In this document: piece by piece, positions 33,699 to 42,564 of the stretch
Layout of the letters: every line of letters begins with the position of its first letter
Numbering within the stretch: position 1 is the first letter of the stretch
Program-made: the position numbers and the translations under genes
Notes under the pieces: generated by a model
Databases searched by the model: none
The model's input: the letters and a program-made list of their open reading frames with translations, nothing else
What the model was told of the DNA's origin: nothing
Assembly (NCBI GenBank): GCA_015680685.1
Contig: MNCI01023519.1
Location: 10,200 to 58,160, forward strand
Origin: Gnetum montanum
Taxonomy: Eukaryota; Streptophyta; Gnetopsida; Gnetales; Gnetaceae
Direction of reading: 5' to 3'
DNA length: 47,961 nt

Positions 33699-34535
33699 AG
33701 TGGTATCCACTTAAACCTAAATAACGCACATTCCACAAACAAAGTCCCCGACAACGATGCCAGTGATGAGCGACGAGTTACCCCTACGCCAACCATATGA
33801 ATCACAAAGTGTTCATGGGCAATCTAATTGAATTCTGTAGGTTTTATCATTTCCAATGCACTTGTACTTTAGGAAGTGGATCTAACCCTAAAGTCAATCG
33901 TTGTCCTCCCAATTACACTTGTGATGTACGTTGGTATGGTTAAATGTAATTGAAGCATCCAATTTTTATCATTTTGTATTTTATATTTTGGTGCTCGAAA
34001 TGTACATAAAAGGAGTTTGATTAACTAATCTAAATTAACTAATTAACTAATATTTAACTAATCCTAACATAAGCATTCAATCCCACATTCTGTACACATC
34101 TTGAACCCATGTATCCACTGCTGGATGACCAAGCACTACATTACTAGATGTACCAAGCAATAACATTGCTGGGATTACTAAGCGAATACGTGTTATGCTC
34201 GAAGCAATGTGTGTAATCTATCTAGCTTAATTGCTTATCTAACATAGAAATTAGAAAATAATTGATAATTAATTGAAAACAGTGAACACATAAATAAAAT
34301 AGCTAATTTATGTTGCAAGGTTTATCAAAAAGCTCATCTTTATTATCACACACACTATCATGCTCAAGTTCAACAATGAAGATCTGTACACTCAATGACT
34401 CCTATGGGCACCAAGGGGAAAAAATTCTAACTTTTGAATGAAAAAAATGCAAAAGCTTCACTACTAGTATATGCGTATTTATAAACAGACAAACATTACG
34501 TCAATGCTTAATGTTAACTACGTCGACAAAACCTT
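33699..34535 (-). mobile_element. Element A, separated 5' leader and 5' LTR
   Basis: After the second AGTGG (33699-33703), the minus-strand leader of A continues (AAGTGGATACCACT, then GTTATTTAGG), with the tRNA-Asp primer site at 33745-33762 (TGGCATCGTTGTCGGGGA, three differences from canonical) and the LTR from 33764. The LTR's outer end near 34535 lacks the CTCATCA terminus, so about 35 bp are lost or too diverged to see. This explains why element A has no 5' LTR at 20406. Confidence 0.85.
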
Positions 34536-34554
34536 AATGCTTAATGTTGCCCAA

Positions 34555-34592
34555 TACAATCAAACCTATGACTTGGATTACTAGGCCAAGAT
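34555..34592 (-). mobile_element. SINE fragment, copy 4
   Basis: The minus-strand segment CTTGGCCTAGTAATCCAAGT followed by CATAGGTTTGATTG matches the middle (B-box part) of the SINE at 7744-7883. Both ends are missing. Confidence 0.4.
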
Positions 34593-34599
34593 TCTTATT

Positions 34600-36700
34600 T
34601 ATAATTTGATTCTTATTTATAATTTGAATGTGTTTCTCCCAAGTTCTCCATACATATTTACTTTGATGGTGAGTAGAGTAGAAAGTAGTGAGTCTTCTTT
34701 TTATGTTGGTGTGTTTACTTGGATGTAATAGGTATTAAAAGTGTTTGTTTAAAAGAAAAGGATCTTAAAAAGGTTAGGGATTGAGCAAAAAGAAGGCCAA
34801 AACCCTTCATGTGTAGTCCATGCTTCAAGAGGCAAAACCCTTCATGTGTAGTCCATTGTAACTTGCCTTACATTTTGAGAAAGTGAATAGTTCTACTTTG
34901 TTTCACTTCTTGAGTGTCCATGTACAAGTTTTGTACCTTGGAAAAGCTCTCCTAGCTTTTTCCCTTTTCTTTTCTCGTATTCTTGCTATACAACTCTCAA
35001 TTTGAGTGAATCCCTTTTCATTGGTTTTTCTCCCAAGTTCTACCAAGCTTTTATTTCATAATTTCTTCCAATTTATGCATTCTCACATGTTTCATATATG
35101 CATGTTTCAATTACAAGTTCTCTCAAATTTGTAGAGTTAAATTTATTTTTTATCATGTTTCTAGTGAAGATTTGAAGAATTTAAAAGTGGCTTTAAGGTT
35201 TAATTCAAGGGGTTCACTTCCCATTTGCAAGTTCATGCAAATTTCTCTCTGGTTTCATGTTCAAGTTAGTGTGTTTCAACCCTTTCATGATAATATGATG
35301 TAAAACCCTCTCTTTGCATGTGCTTGTTTCAGGCTTAATTAGCTTGTAGGCGTCCTTCCTCATGTTTGTCTCAAAGTTTAAAAGGCATCTAAAGTCATAT
35401 AATTGTGGATTTAAGATTTTCAGGCATGTTTATGATAGTTCTAGGCATTTTTATGTTGGCTCTTTTGCACAAATAAGTTGACTTCAAATCTCAATTCATA
35501 TTTATCTTCTAATTCATTGGAGAGTTTAGAACATATTTCTAGTCTTTGTTTCCAAGTTTTCATTGGAGAGTTTAGAACATATTTCTATTTTACTGAAATG
35601 ATCCAAACGCTTTCCATCATTGCAAAGATGTTGAGTTCCAACAATCTCTGCAGCTGAAAATCTCATCTTAAAGGTAATGAATAGCTACAACTGAAAATCG
35701 TACCACAAGTAGTGACATGGAAGCCTAGTGATAGACTTGATTTGGAAGTTGGATTCCAAATCATTCTGAAGGACAATTCTGCTGGATAATGCTGCTTAGT
35801 TATATATCTTTACAACCATTTCCTTCGTCAACTAAACTAATGAACAAACAAGTTATTATAGCCTAAAAACACAAATTTCTTAAGCCACTCGACTGCGAAC
35901 AAATGCAATGCATAAGATGCAAAAAATATAATCTCCATATGGCCTCAAAAGACTAAAAATCAAGTTACCAAGTTAATTTACGAAAAGCTACAAAAAGAAA
36001 AACTATAATTTAAAACCCCGCAAAAAAAAGCAATTCTTATCAAAAAGCCACTTAACTCTCAGCTTGATCGCTCTTGATAAAGAAAATACCGAAGACGTAC
36101 ACAAATAGTCATAAACGGTGTCTTATACATGAAAATCCAGTCATCCCTATGAAGCACTAGACAGCAATAAGCATATGTTTAAAAGCTTCAAAAAGTTACC
36201 ACTGAAACTGCTGTTCAGCAACCATTGCTAGCGAACATTCGAGTTGCAGACGTTGCTAAGAAAAGCGGAAAAGCCTGAGCTTCCTCTGGTAAGCCTGCAA
36301 CCTATAACTACCGATCATTTTCAGGCCCAATGATGATACATTGGTTGCATCTGCATTATGGAAAAGACAAGCATACACCAAAAATTGACATTGCACAATA
36401 ACCAAAAATTGAAACATCTACCGGAATGGGATACAATCAGTTTTTACAGAAGAAATGATTATTGAAACAGTAATACCACACGTCAAGATCCACAAAAACC
36501 GAATCAACGATTTCAAATTATCAGCCAACAGGAAACAATGAATGGTTATATCAAATCAAGCCAACGTTGGAAACAGCCATGATACACAGGCCCTAAGGAG
36601 AAAAGGGAAGTCGTACGAAAACACAGAACACAATAAATAACAACAAAAAGAAAAGGGCTCGTTATCATAAAGACAGTATATACTCAAAAAGCCTGAGGCC
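34600..36700. other. Region without a recognised gene; local tandem duplications
   Basis: I see no gene here. Short direct duplications are present: GATTCTTATTTATAATTT twice near 34591-34628, a roughly 27-bp unit beginning GCAAAACCCTTCATGTG near 34798-34857 twice, and CATTGGAGAGTTTAGAACAT with its extension near 35517-35585 twice. The right part has plain AT-rich sequence. Confidence 0.55.
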
Positions 36701-37271
36701 CAAATGTTGTAATGCTAATGTAGGCTACGAACGAATTGAATTTACAGTACATAATAGGATCTGGTTCATCCTTAAACATTTTTACTACTGTAACAACGTT
36801 GAAATCTCAAGCAAACAAGGCCGGCGAAACCGAGTATTAACATATACGAATGACTTTTCGGAGATCGGTACAGCTATACAAATGTGTAAAGTAACAAAGC
36901 TACATAAATCTTCCAACAATTATCACGCATTCAAACGACATGTAATAAAAAGATGACACTGTCATGCGAAAAACCAAATATACGATATAATTAGAACGTA
37001 AACAGAATTCGATGGTTCTGCATATAATCCAACCAACTCAGAAATCTGCTGACAACATTAACAGATCCAACTTGGGTAAATCCTTAGATTCGTAAAGAAA
37101 TGTAAAATCTCCAAATTTATGTAATTTTAAAATTCAAATCCTCAGCACAACAAGCTGATGATGTACTCAAAACAGACAACAAAACGTCCATGTCCCTATC
37201 TGAACAGATAATTAAATGTCCTTACATTCAGGGCAAAAAAGGAGAACTACAGAAAAATGGAAATCGAATCC

Positions 37272-38023
37272 TCATTTCGATCTCTGTCTCATCTTTCTCC
37301 TCTTGCGCTTCAGTCTTCTCATTCTCTTCTTCTTCCACTGCAATACAAAGAAAAACTTCAACACCTTAACAAGACAACGTAAAAGGATAAAATAGAGCGA
37401 ATTCCCAACAGAAATTCAACAGAATACGTATGAAATTTGTGACAAAACAAAATTTCCTTCAATTTAAGATAAACCGACTGGTGCGCATATGGTACATTGC
37501 GGGTACGGGGAAAAATCAAAGAAATAAACTTCTCATCACGGTGCAAAACCGGCTACACCAAAAGAGAAACCTTCAACAATCAAATAGACCTCAAAACCAA
37601 AATCCGCTCAGAAAAAACCCATCCCCGAGCGGATAAAACACAAAATGACCACTCAGAAAGAAAACTATAAACAGACCAAAACGATCCACAAGGTACATCC
37701 AAAAAAAAAAAAAAAAGCAAAGCGAATGATTAACAGGAAAAAAGAAGGCCTTAAGATCGCACATATAAACAGACCTCGTTCTTTACCAAATATTAAAAAT
37801 TTGAAAGTTAAAACCCTAACTACAAAAGATACTAATGGCAAAGCCTAACATTTCTACAAGTTAAACTAAAAACCAATAGAGGATAGAAAAAGCCCATATC
37901 TGTCCTTGTTTATCAAAGATACGACGAAACATGATCAAAGAAGCAGCAGTCTAAAAATGAATCGCGTTAAATCACAACATCGAAATAATAACTGAGATGA
38001 AAGAGGAGTACCTTGGCTCTCAT
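37272..38023 (-). CDS. RPL41: Ribosomal protein eL41 (two exons)
   Basis: Coding parts are 38023-38012 (ATG AGA GCC AAG) and 37337-37272. The intron, 38011-37338, is 674 nt with GTACTC at its 5' end and TTGCAG at its 3' end and is T-rich like plant introns. The spliced frame encodes 25 residues, starting MRAKWKKKRM and ending MRQRSK, followed by TGA. This is the complete, highly basic and nearly invariant eL41, the smallest ribosomal protein, which is a single helix of the large subunit near the intersubunit bridge. An intron after codon 4 is my reading of the splice signals; the protein match is decisive. Neighbours are repeats only. A TATA box and telo-box-like element lie upstream. All residues expected are present, so I consider it functional. 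Confidence 0.97.
37338..38011 (-). other. RPL41: eL41 intron 1
   Basis: A 674-nt intron flanked by AAG|GTACTC and TTGCAG|TGG. It contains a T-run near 37700-37715 and an 8-bp hairpin (ATCCGCTC at 37602-37609 with GAGCGGAT at 37627-37634). Open frames inside it on either strand have no protein signal. I saw no convincing snoRNA. Confidence 0.9.
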
Positions 38024-38153
38024 TGCTTGCGACTACGAAAAGCTGCGCAAATCCCTTGCCGATACAGTTTGCCAAAACCCTTCCAGAGACTTCTGCTTCC
38101 TCTCCAACGACCAGAGCCCTGTCGTCGCTATATAGAGCCCTGTATCTGGGGTT

Positions 38154-38180
38154 TTAGGGTTCTTGGATAGGGTATATATA
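38154..38180 (-). promoter_or_regulatory. RPL41: eL41 promoter: TATA box and telo-box-like element
   Basis: On the minus strand TATATATA (38173-38180) is followed by AACCCTAAAACCCC (38148-38161), close to the telo-box AAACCCTAA typical of plant ribosomal protein genes. A second TATA-like sequence, TCTATATAG, lies near 38129-38137. The start of transcription is likely near 38145 if the first is used. The 5' leader to the ATG would be about 120 nt. Confidence 0.65.
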
Positions 38181-38480
38181 GACAACGTAAAATACAATCG
38201 ATTTATTTTTCGACCCTTTGTGTATTTAATTTTCAGAAGCTAAAAAATAACTGGTTAATGCTTTCACAATGAGGCGAGGGTCTTGCGGTGAGGGTGCTGA
38301 AAGTATGGCAAATGGTACACTTCAAACCTTTCGATAAGCGAGGGGGTCTATTACTAGCTAATCACAAATTTGGTCGAGATTTTTTTGTTTTTTGTAATAG
38401 TTGGCCTTTCTTGTTTTCTTGAAATAACGGAAGGTTAACTTTAGAATTATTATATAGGCAACATGATACATTAGAGTCAA

Positions 38481-38610
38481 GTGTTAGTTTAGTGGTATGA
38501 TCATTGATTTGAAAGCAACAAATCACCAGTTTGGTGAGCAATGCTGAGTTATAAAATTGACTATATATATTGGAGTATGCCTATATTGCAATTAATTCAA
38601 GTTCCAACAT
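38481..38610 (+). mobile_element. tRNA-derived SINE, copy 2
   Basis: Starts GTGTTAGTTTAGTGGTATG (A-box-like) and ends CAAGTTCCAACAT. Its middle and 3' half align with copies at 7744-7883 and 39002-39143 with many differences. Old copy. Confidence 0.65.
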
Positions 38611-38639
38611 TTTCATGACAATGTGATTATAAAAGAATA

Positions 38640-38695
38640 GAAGACAACATCTTACCTAATAAGACAATGAGCTAACCACTTTAGCCACCTATCAC
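38640..38695 (-). other. Possible SINE head or tRNA-like relic
   Basis: The minus strand reads GTGGCTAAAGTGGTTAGCTC with CATTGTCTTA, an A-box-like sequence with the layout of a tRNA 5' half. A similar plus-strand segment lies near 38936-38992 and ends in AATTCAAGTC, like a B box. No full cloverleaf can be drawn. Confidence 0.3.
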
Positions 38696-39001
38696 TAGAA
38701 ATGAAAGGTTAATTAACTTTGGAGGAAGTTTACATCATTTTCAAAAAATTAAGATTGGGGTTGCTTGTAATGTTAATGATAGCAATAGATTGTCAGTTAT
38801 AGTCACACATGAGGCATTAACATATTCTTCTATAATTTCTATCAATTGACTAAGGAAGCAGCTAGCAAACTAAAGTATCATGTTGGCTATATGTCTTGGG
38901 TATACTTATAGTCAAATTGTTTTAAGTTCTCCTAGGTGACTTATGTGGTTATATCATTGTCTTGTTAGATAAGAGATTTTTAATTCAAGTCATATAATAA
39001 G

Positions 39002-39143
39002 GTGTTAGCCTAGTGGTAAGACACTTGATTTGGAAACTACAAGTCTTTGATTTTTATGTGTAATGCTAAGATATATAAAGTTCTAATTAGACTATATAAC
39101 TTGGGGTGTACCTATCTTTCACTTATTTCAAGTTCCAACACCC
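39002..39143 (+). mobile_element. tRNA-derived SINE, copy 3
   Basis: Starts GTGTTAGCCTAGTGGTAAG, matching the pol III A box, and ends TTTCAAGTTCCAACAC. It is the same family as copies 1 and 2; the 3' block TGTACCTATCTTTCACTT agrees especially with copy 1. Confidence 0.7.
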
Positions 39144-40150
39144 CATAATTGAGACATCTTTATATTTCTTTATAATCCTCCTAAAGTATCATGTTGGCTA
39201 TATAATTGAGACATCGTTATATTTCTTTAATATTTTCTCTAATACTAGTAACAATATACATAAGAACTTATGTCTTCTTTGGGTTCTTTATTGCCATTTG
39301 ATCATTACTATAATTGATATTAACTTGATTTTTCATATCTTCAACTTCATATTGTTTTTTCTATCTTCAACTTCAATATATTTTTTCTCTTCTTTAACTA
39401 AAAAAGACAAACATTAAACAAATGTCCTTCATGATGGTTAAATATAAGTCATTCCTCCTAATTGTAATACCATTTCCTTTTTACGCTTAAGAAAAAAAAA
39501 GTTTCTATTAAAACCAAAAGTTGTAAAAGACTCCACATGCTTAATGTGACCAAGAAAACTAATGATTTCCTACTTAGCTTTCTAAAAAATCAATGAAAGA
39601 TTATACAACTCAACAAAATATAAAAATTTAGGGTAGTCTTTAGCTTGGACATCAAAATTTGGAGCCACTTACAAATTATCAACATTGCATGCTTATGTTT
39701 AAAAGACCCTATACATAGAACACATTACTCCATCAAAGCATTATCTAACTCAACAAGCAGAAAACATGAAAATAAAACCTAGCATGAAGGACTTGGATGT
39801 TATGTTTTTTCATCGCATTATTTAATTGTGAAACAAAACTTCAATTATGAGGTAGATAACTCAACATTTGAATGAACACAATTGTGATGAAAAATTAGCA
39901 ATCAATAACCCATATGCATTATTAGAAAGAACAAAATTACGTGTTTCAGTTAGATCAATATCACTACTAGAATGTACCACAAACTTTGTCTTACCAGCTT
40001 GTAAATCTGCATTTTTTGAATCAATAGAAAGTTTTGCATTGTTAAAAGAAGTAGAAATTGCAACATTGGTTAAAGAAGTTAAGAGTAATATGGAATCTCT
40101 CATAAGGGAATTCTAAAGAAATCAACTCCACTACAGAAAACCAAAGAGAG
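39144..40150. other. AT-rich region without a recognised gene
   Basis: I see only AT-rich sequence. Two facing open frames at 39861-40116 overlap each other and show no conserved features. The right end may include the worn 3' part of relic F. Confidence 0.4.
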
Positions 40151-40210
40151 AAAATCAGATCCCTTGAAAAAAATTAGATTCACTGAAGAAATATCAGATT
40201 CACTACAAAA

Positions 40211-41025
40211 ATCAAGTACATTCAATCAAGTAAGGAAATGGTAGCATGGGTTTGCCTAATTGCTTCTCCTTGAATCTTGGTTCTATATTCAAAAAAAGAT
40301 GATATGCCAACTTTGTTTGATATTTGCCACTAATAATGACACTTCCTCTTGCTACATATGTAAATATCCTATTAAGACATACTATGGAATACAAATGATA
40401 TGTTCCTATCTTGAAATAAATCAGTTATAGCAATGACAATGAATCATATTTCTTTTTGGCATCTTCATAAGCTCTTTCCAACCATAATTTTTGTGTTGCT
40501 AGATGTAAATGAGTTAATATGATATATTCTTTTTTTGTTACAACATTGGGCAATTCCAATGCTACAATAATGGCTTCAACTGCATATAAACGTTAATATC
40601 CCTTCAATTTTAATAGTGCAACCATCTATCTATCATGTAAGAAATGATATTTTTTACCTAAATGTCATTCACCATTTGTAGAAAAAGTGGGTCAAAATGT
40701 TAATTCCTACAACTACTCTTTAACCTCTTGTGGAATGAATTCTAAAAATGGCCCAAAATTTGACTCGATGATAACACTAGCCATGATGATTTTATTGCCA
40801 ATTACTTTCACACAATCCTTTGATAAAGTGAACTACATGCCTACTTCTGGAGTGGGTGGTACTAATGCTTTAGCCTACACTAATTGTTGTTGTATTTGAG
40901 GTGTAGGCTATTATACTAATGAAGACTTAGCTTATTATTATTTTGCATGAGATTCCTATGGCTAGTCTCTACCACATCCTTTGCCATGCTCTCCTCTACC
41001 ATGCACAACTTTGCTTTAGAGCCAT
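40211..41025 (-). pseudogene. Relic F: second-ORF N-terminal domain of an Athila-related element
   Basis: The minus strand has an ATG at 41023-41025 directly after TGATTGTAG, followed by ALKQSCAW and many stops. The later part (40394-40212) reads FTYVARGSVIISGKYQTKLA and KQLGKPMLPFPYLIE, matching D's LTYVARGCAVLMGKV and KIGKMVLPFPCLI. An earlier segment, MASVIIESNFGPFLEF, matches the LQEINFGPFLEK segment of B. It is the oldest of four copies of this domain here. The coiled-coil part is not recognisable. Confidence 0.65.
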
Positions 41026-41819
41026 CTACAATCACTAAGGATTCTTGAAATTTTTCAAAAAAAAAATTAAGAATTCAAATTAACTCTTTACCCTTCCTCA
41101 ATTTTCTACATTGGATAAGAAATTATAGAAAAATTAACTGTTGAGTGTAATTATGATTGCAAAATTAAAAGGGATTTGTTCAAAATTAGTAAAACCCCCC
41201 AACTTGTAACTAGCCAAAAATTCCCAAATTAAGATGTAGTTGCAAATGAACATTATTAATGATGGAAATTTTATTTTGTAGGATTGAGAAATTGATAGGC
41301 ATGCATAGTAATGGAATCAAGGATTTGAAAATTTTCCCATATTAGAAAAGCATTCTCAATTTTAAATCATCAAATAATTGAATCTGATTCTAGATCCTAA
41401 ATCAATGATTTAAACAAATTGGCCTAAAGTCATTAGCAATTAAACAAATTGACAATTTTGCACAATTATAAGAATAAAAAAAATAGCAATAATTCCTAAA
41501 ATTTTGAAATGGCAAATCATTATTGCCTTAACATTTTAGAAACAAAATGTTCAAAAAACTTACATAGTGCATAGCATGCTATGTCTTCCCTACTAAAAAG
41601 AGCTTAGCTTTGGGAGTTTAAAGAGGTTTGAATGGTAAAAATTAAGTGCCTTGTTTAGGAGTTTGGGAGCATAGAAGTCTCTGAAATAAGAAAACAACAA
41701 GACCTACAATATCGTATATATGATACCACTAACTTCAAAATTGGATTTTTTGTTGTATTTCTTTAAAAATTTTACCATTTCTTCAAATCATGGGAGTCTT
41801 GAGGCTTCATTAAGGTTGT
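41026..41819 (-). other. Relic F spacer upstream of the second ORF
   Basis: Non-coding and AT-rich. The segment near 41128-41165 (TTAACTGTTGAGTGTAATTA) resembles the same place in element A (near 12270). A sequence ACAATATCGTATATATGATA near 41708-41730 could be a worn internal promoter, but it lies further from the ATG (about 690 bp) than in A, B and D. Element D's LTR starts at 41820. Confidence 0.4.
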
Positions 41820-42399
41820 TGATGAGTGGCGAGGTACCCCTACATCTAACCATATGAATACGAGCGTTACATGTGGCATCTAGACAGTTAGCCTTAGGTC
41901 GCAGTTCACTGTCTTCCCACCTAAACTAGTATTAGCTTTGTCACGTATGGTTTAGTCCAGAGTGAGATGTATGATGTGTTTCTAACCTAATGCTACTCTT
42001 GAAGGCAATGGAAGATAATATTAACTAAGCTAAGGGAGAAAGGATGAGAAGGAATCTAGCTAGCCTAAATGTGATGAGCATCTGTTCCTTGATTATCCAT
42101 ACACATCTTGGACTTCGTGCACGACTACCACTAGGATTACCAAGCGTAGATCCCAGGTACACCACTGGGTTACCAAGTAGTCACACTTAAATGCTCGTAA
42201 TCAAGTTATACTCATTGCGCGTTTAATAGGAGTTTAAGGGTGAGAGAGAGATTAAAACACTTAAACTAAGAACTACTTACTAACTTCTATCTCCTAACTG
42301 ACTCCTCTTATTTATAGATGAGGATACAGACTACGATATCGCGTACACAATATCGCGGCAAGGCTGCGATATCGCGGTGCACTAAATGGCAACTCATCA
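41820..42399 (-). repeat. 3' LTR of element D
   Basis: The 580-bp LTR is bounded by TGATGAG and CTCATCA, the same termini as in A/B. Read on the minus strand it has three GATATC-centred palindromic units (CGCGATATCGC and similar, about 42334-42380), then TATAAATAAG, and a CT-rich leader. Outside the termini it has little in common with the A/B LTRs. Confidence 0.85.
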
Positions 42400-42435
42400 T
42401 ACCCCCACGACTAAGTGAAAACTCATCCTTGAGTT
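42400..42435 (-). other. Polypurine tract of element D
   Basis: On the minus strand CTTAGTCGTGGGGGTA lies directly before the LTR start TGATGAG. The 14 bases CTTAGTCGTGGGGG recur exactly at 45638-45651 inside the element. Confidence 0.6.
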
Positions 42436-42564
42436 ATAGTGATTACACAATGAATAGGTATGGAATTATTAGATGGTGGAAATGGGTTTATGCCGCAGTG
42501 TGGAATGAAAACAAAATAAAGACACAACACAAGAAATGTGCTATAGCTACAAAATTGGTGGAAC

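Noticed and set aside
36330-36360. ATGATGA as a snoRNA C box
   Set aside because: No D box (CTGA) follows at a suitable distance and no terminal stem is visible.
37602-37634. Hairpin in the eL41 intron as a possible small RNA
   Set aside because: Arms are only 8 bp with a 17-nt loop and there are no C/D or H/ACA boxes in the right places.
37358-37848. Open frames on both strands inside the eL41 intron
   Set aside because: They lie wholly in a T-rich intron and are low-complexity (Lys/Asn/Gln-rich on the plus strand).
38481-39143. tRNA gene candidates
   Set aside because: A-box-like starts are present, but no acceptor stem or cloverleaf forms and the shared 3' halves are SINE body.
42334-42385. 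GATATC palindromes as a CRISPR or satellite array
   Set aside because: Units are few, within LTRs, and the context is a plant retrotransposon.
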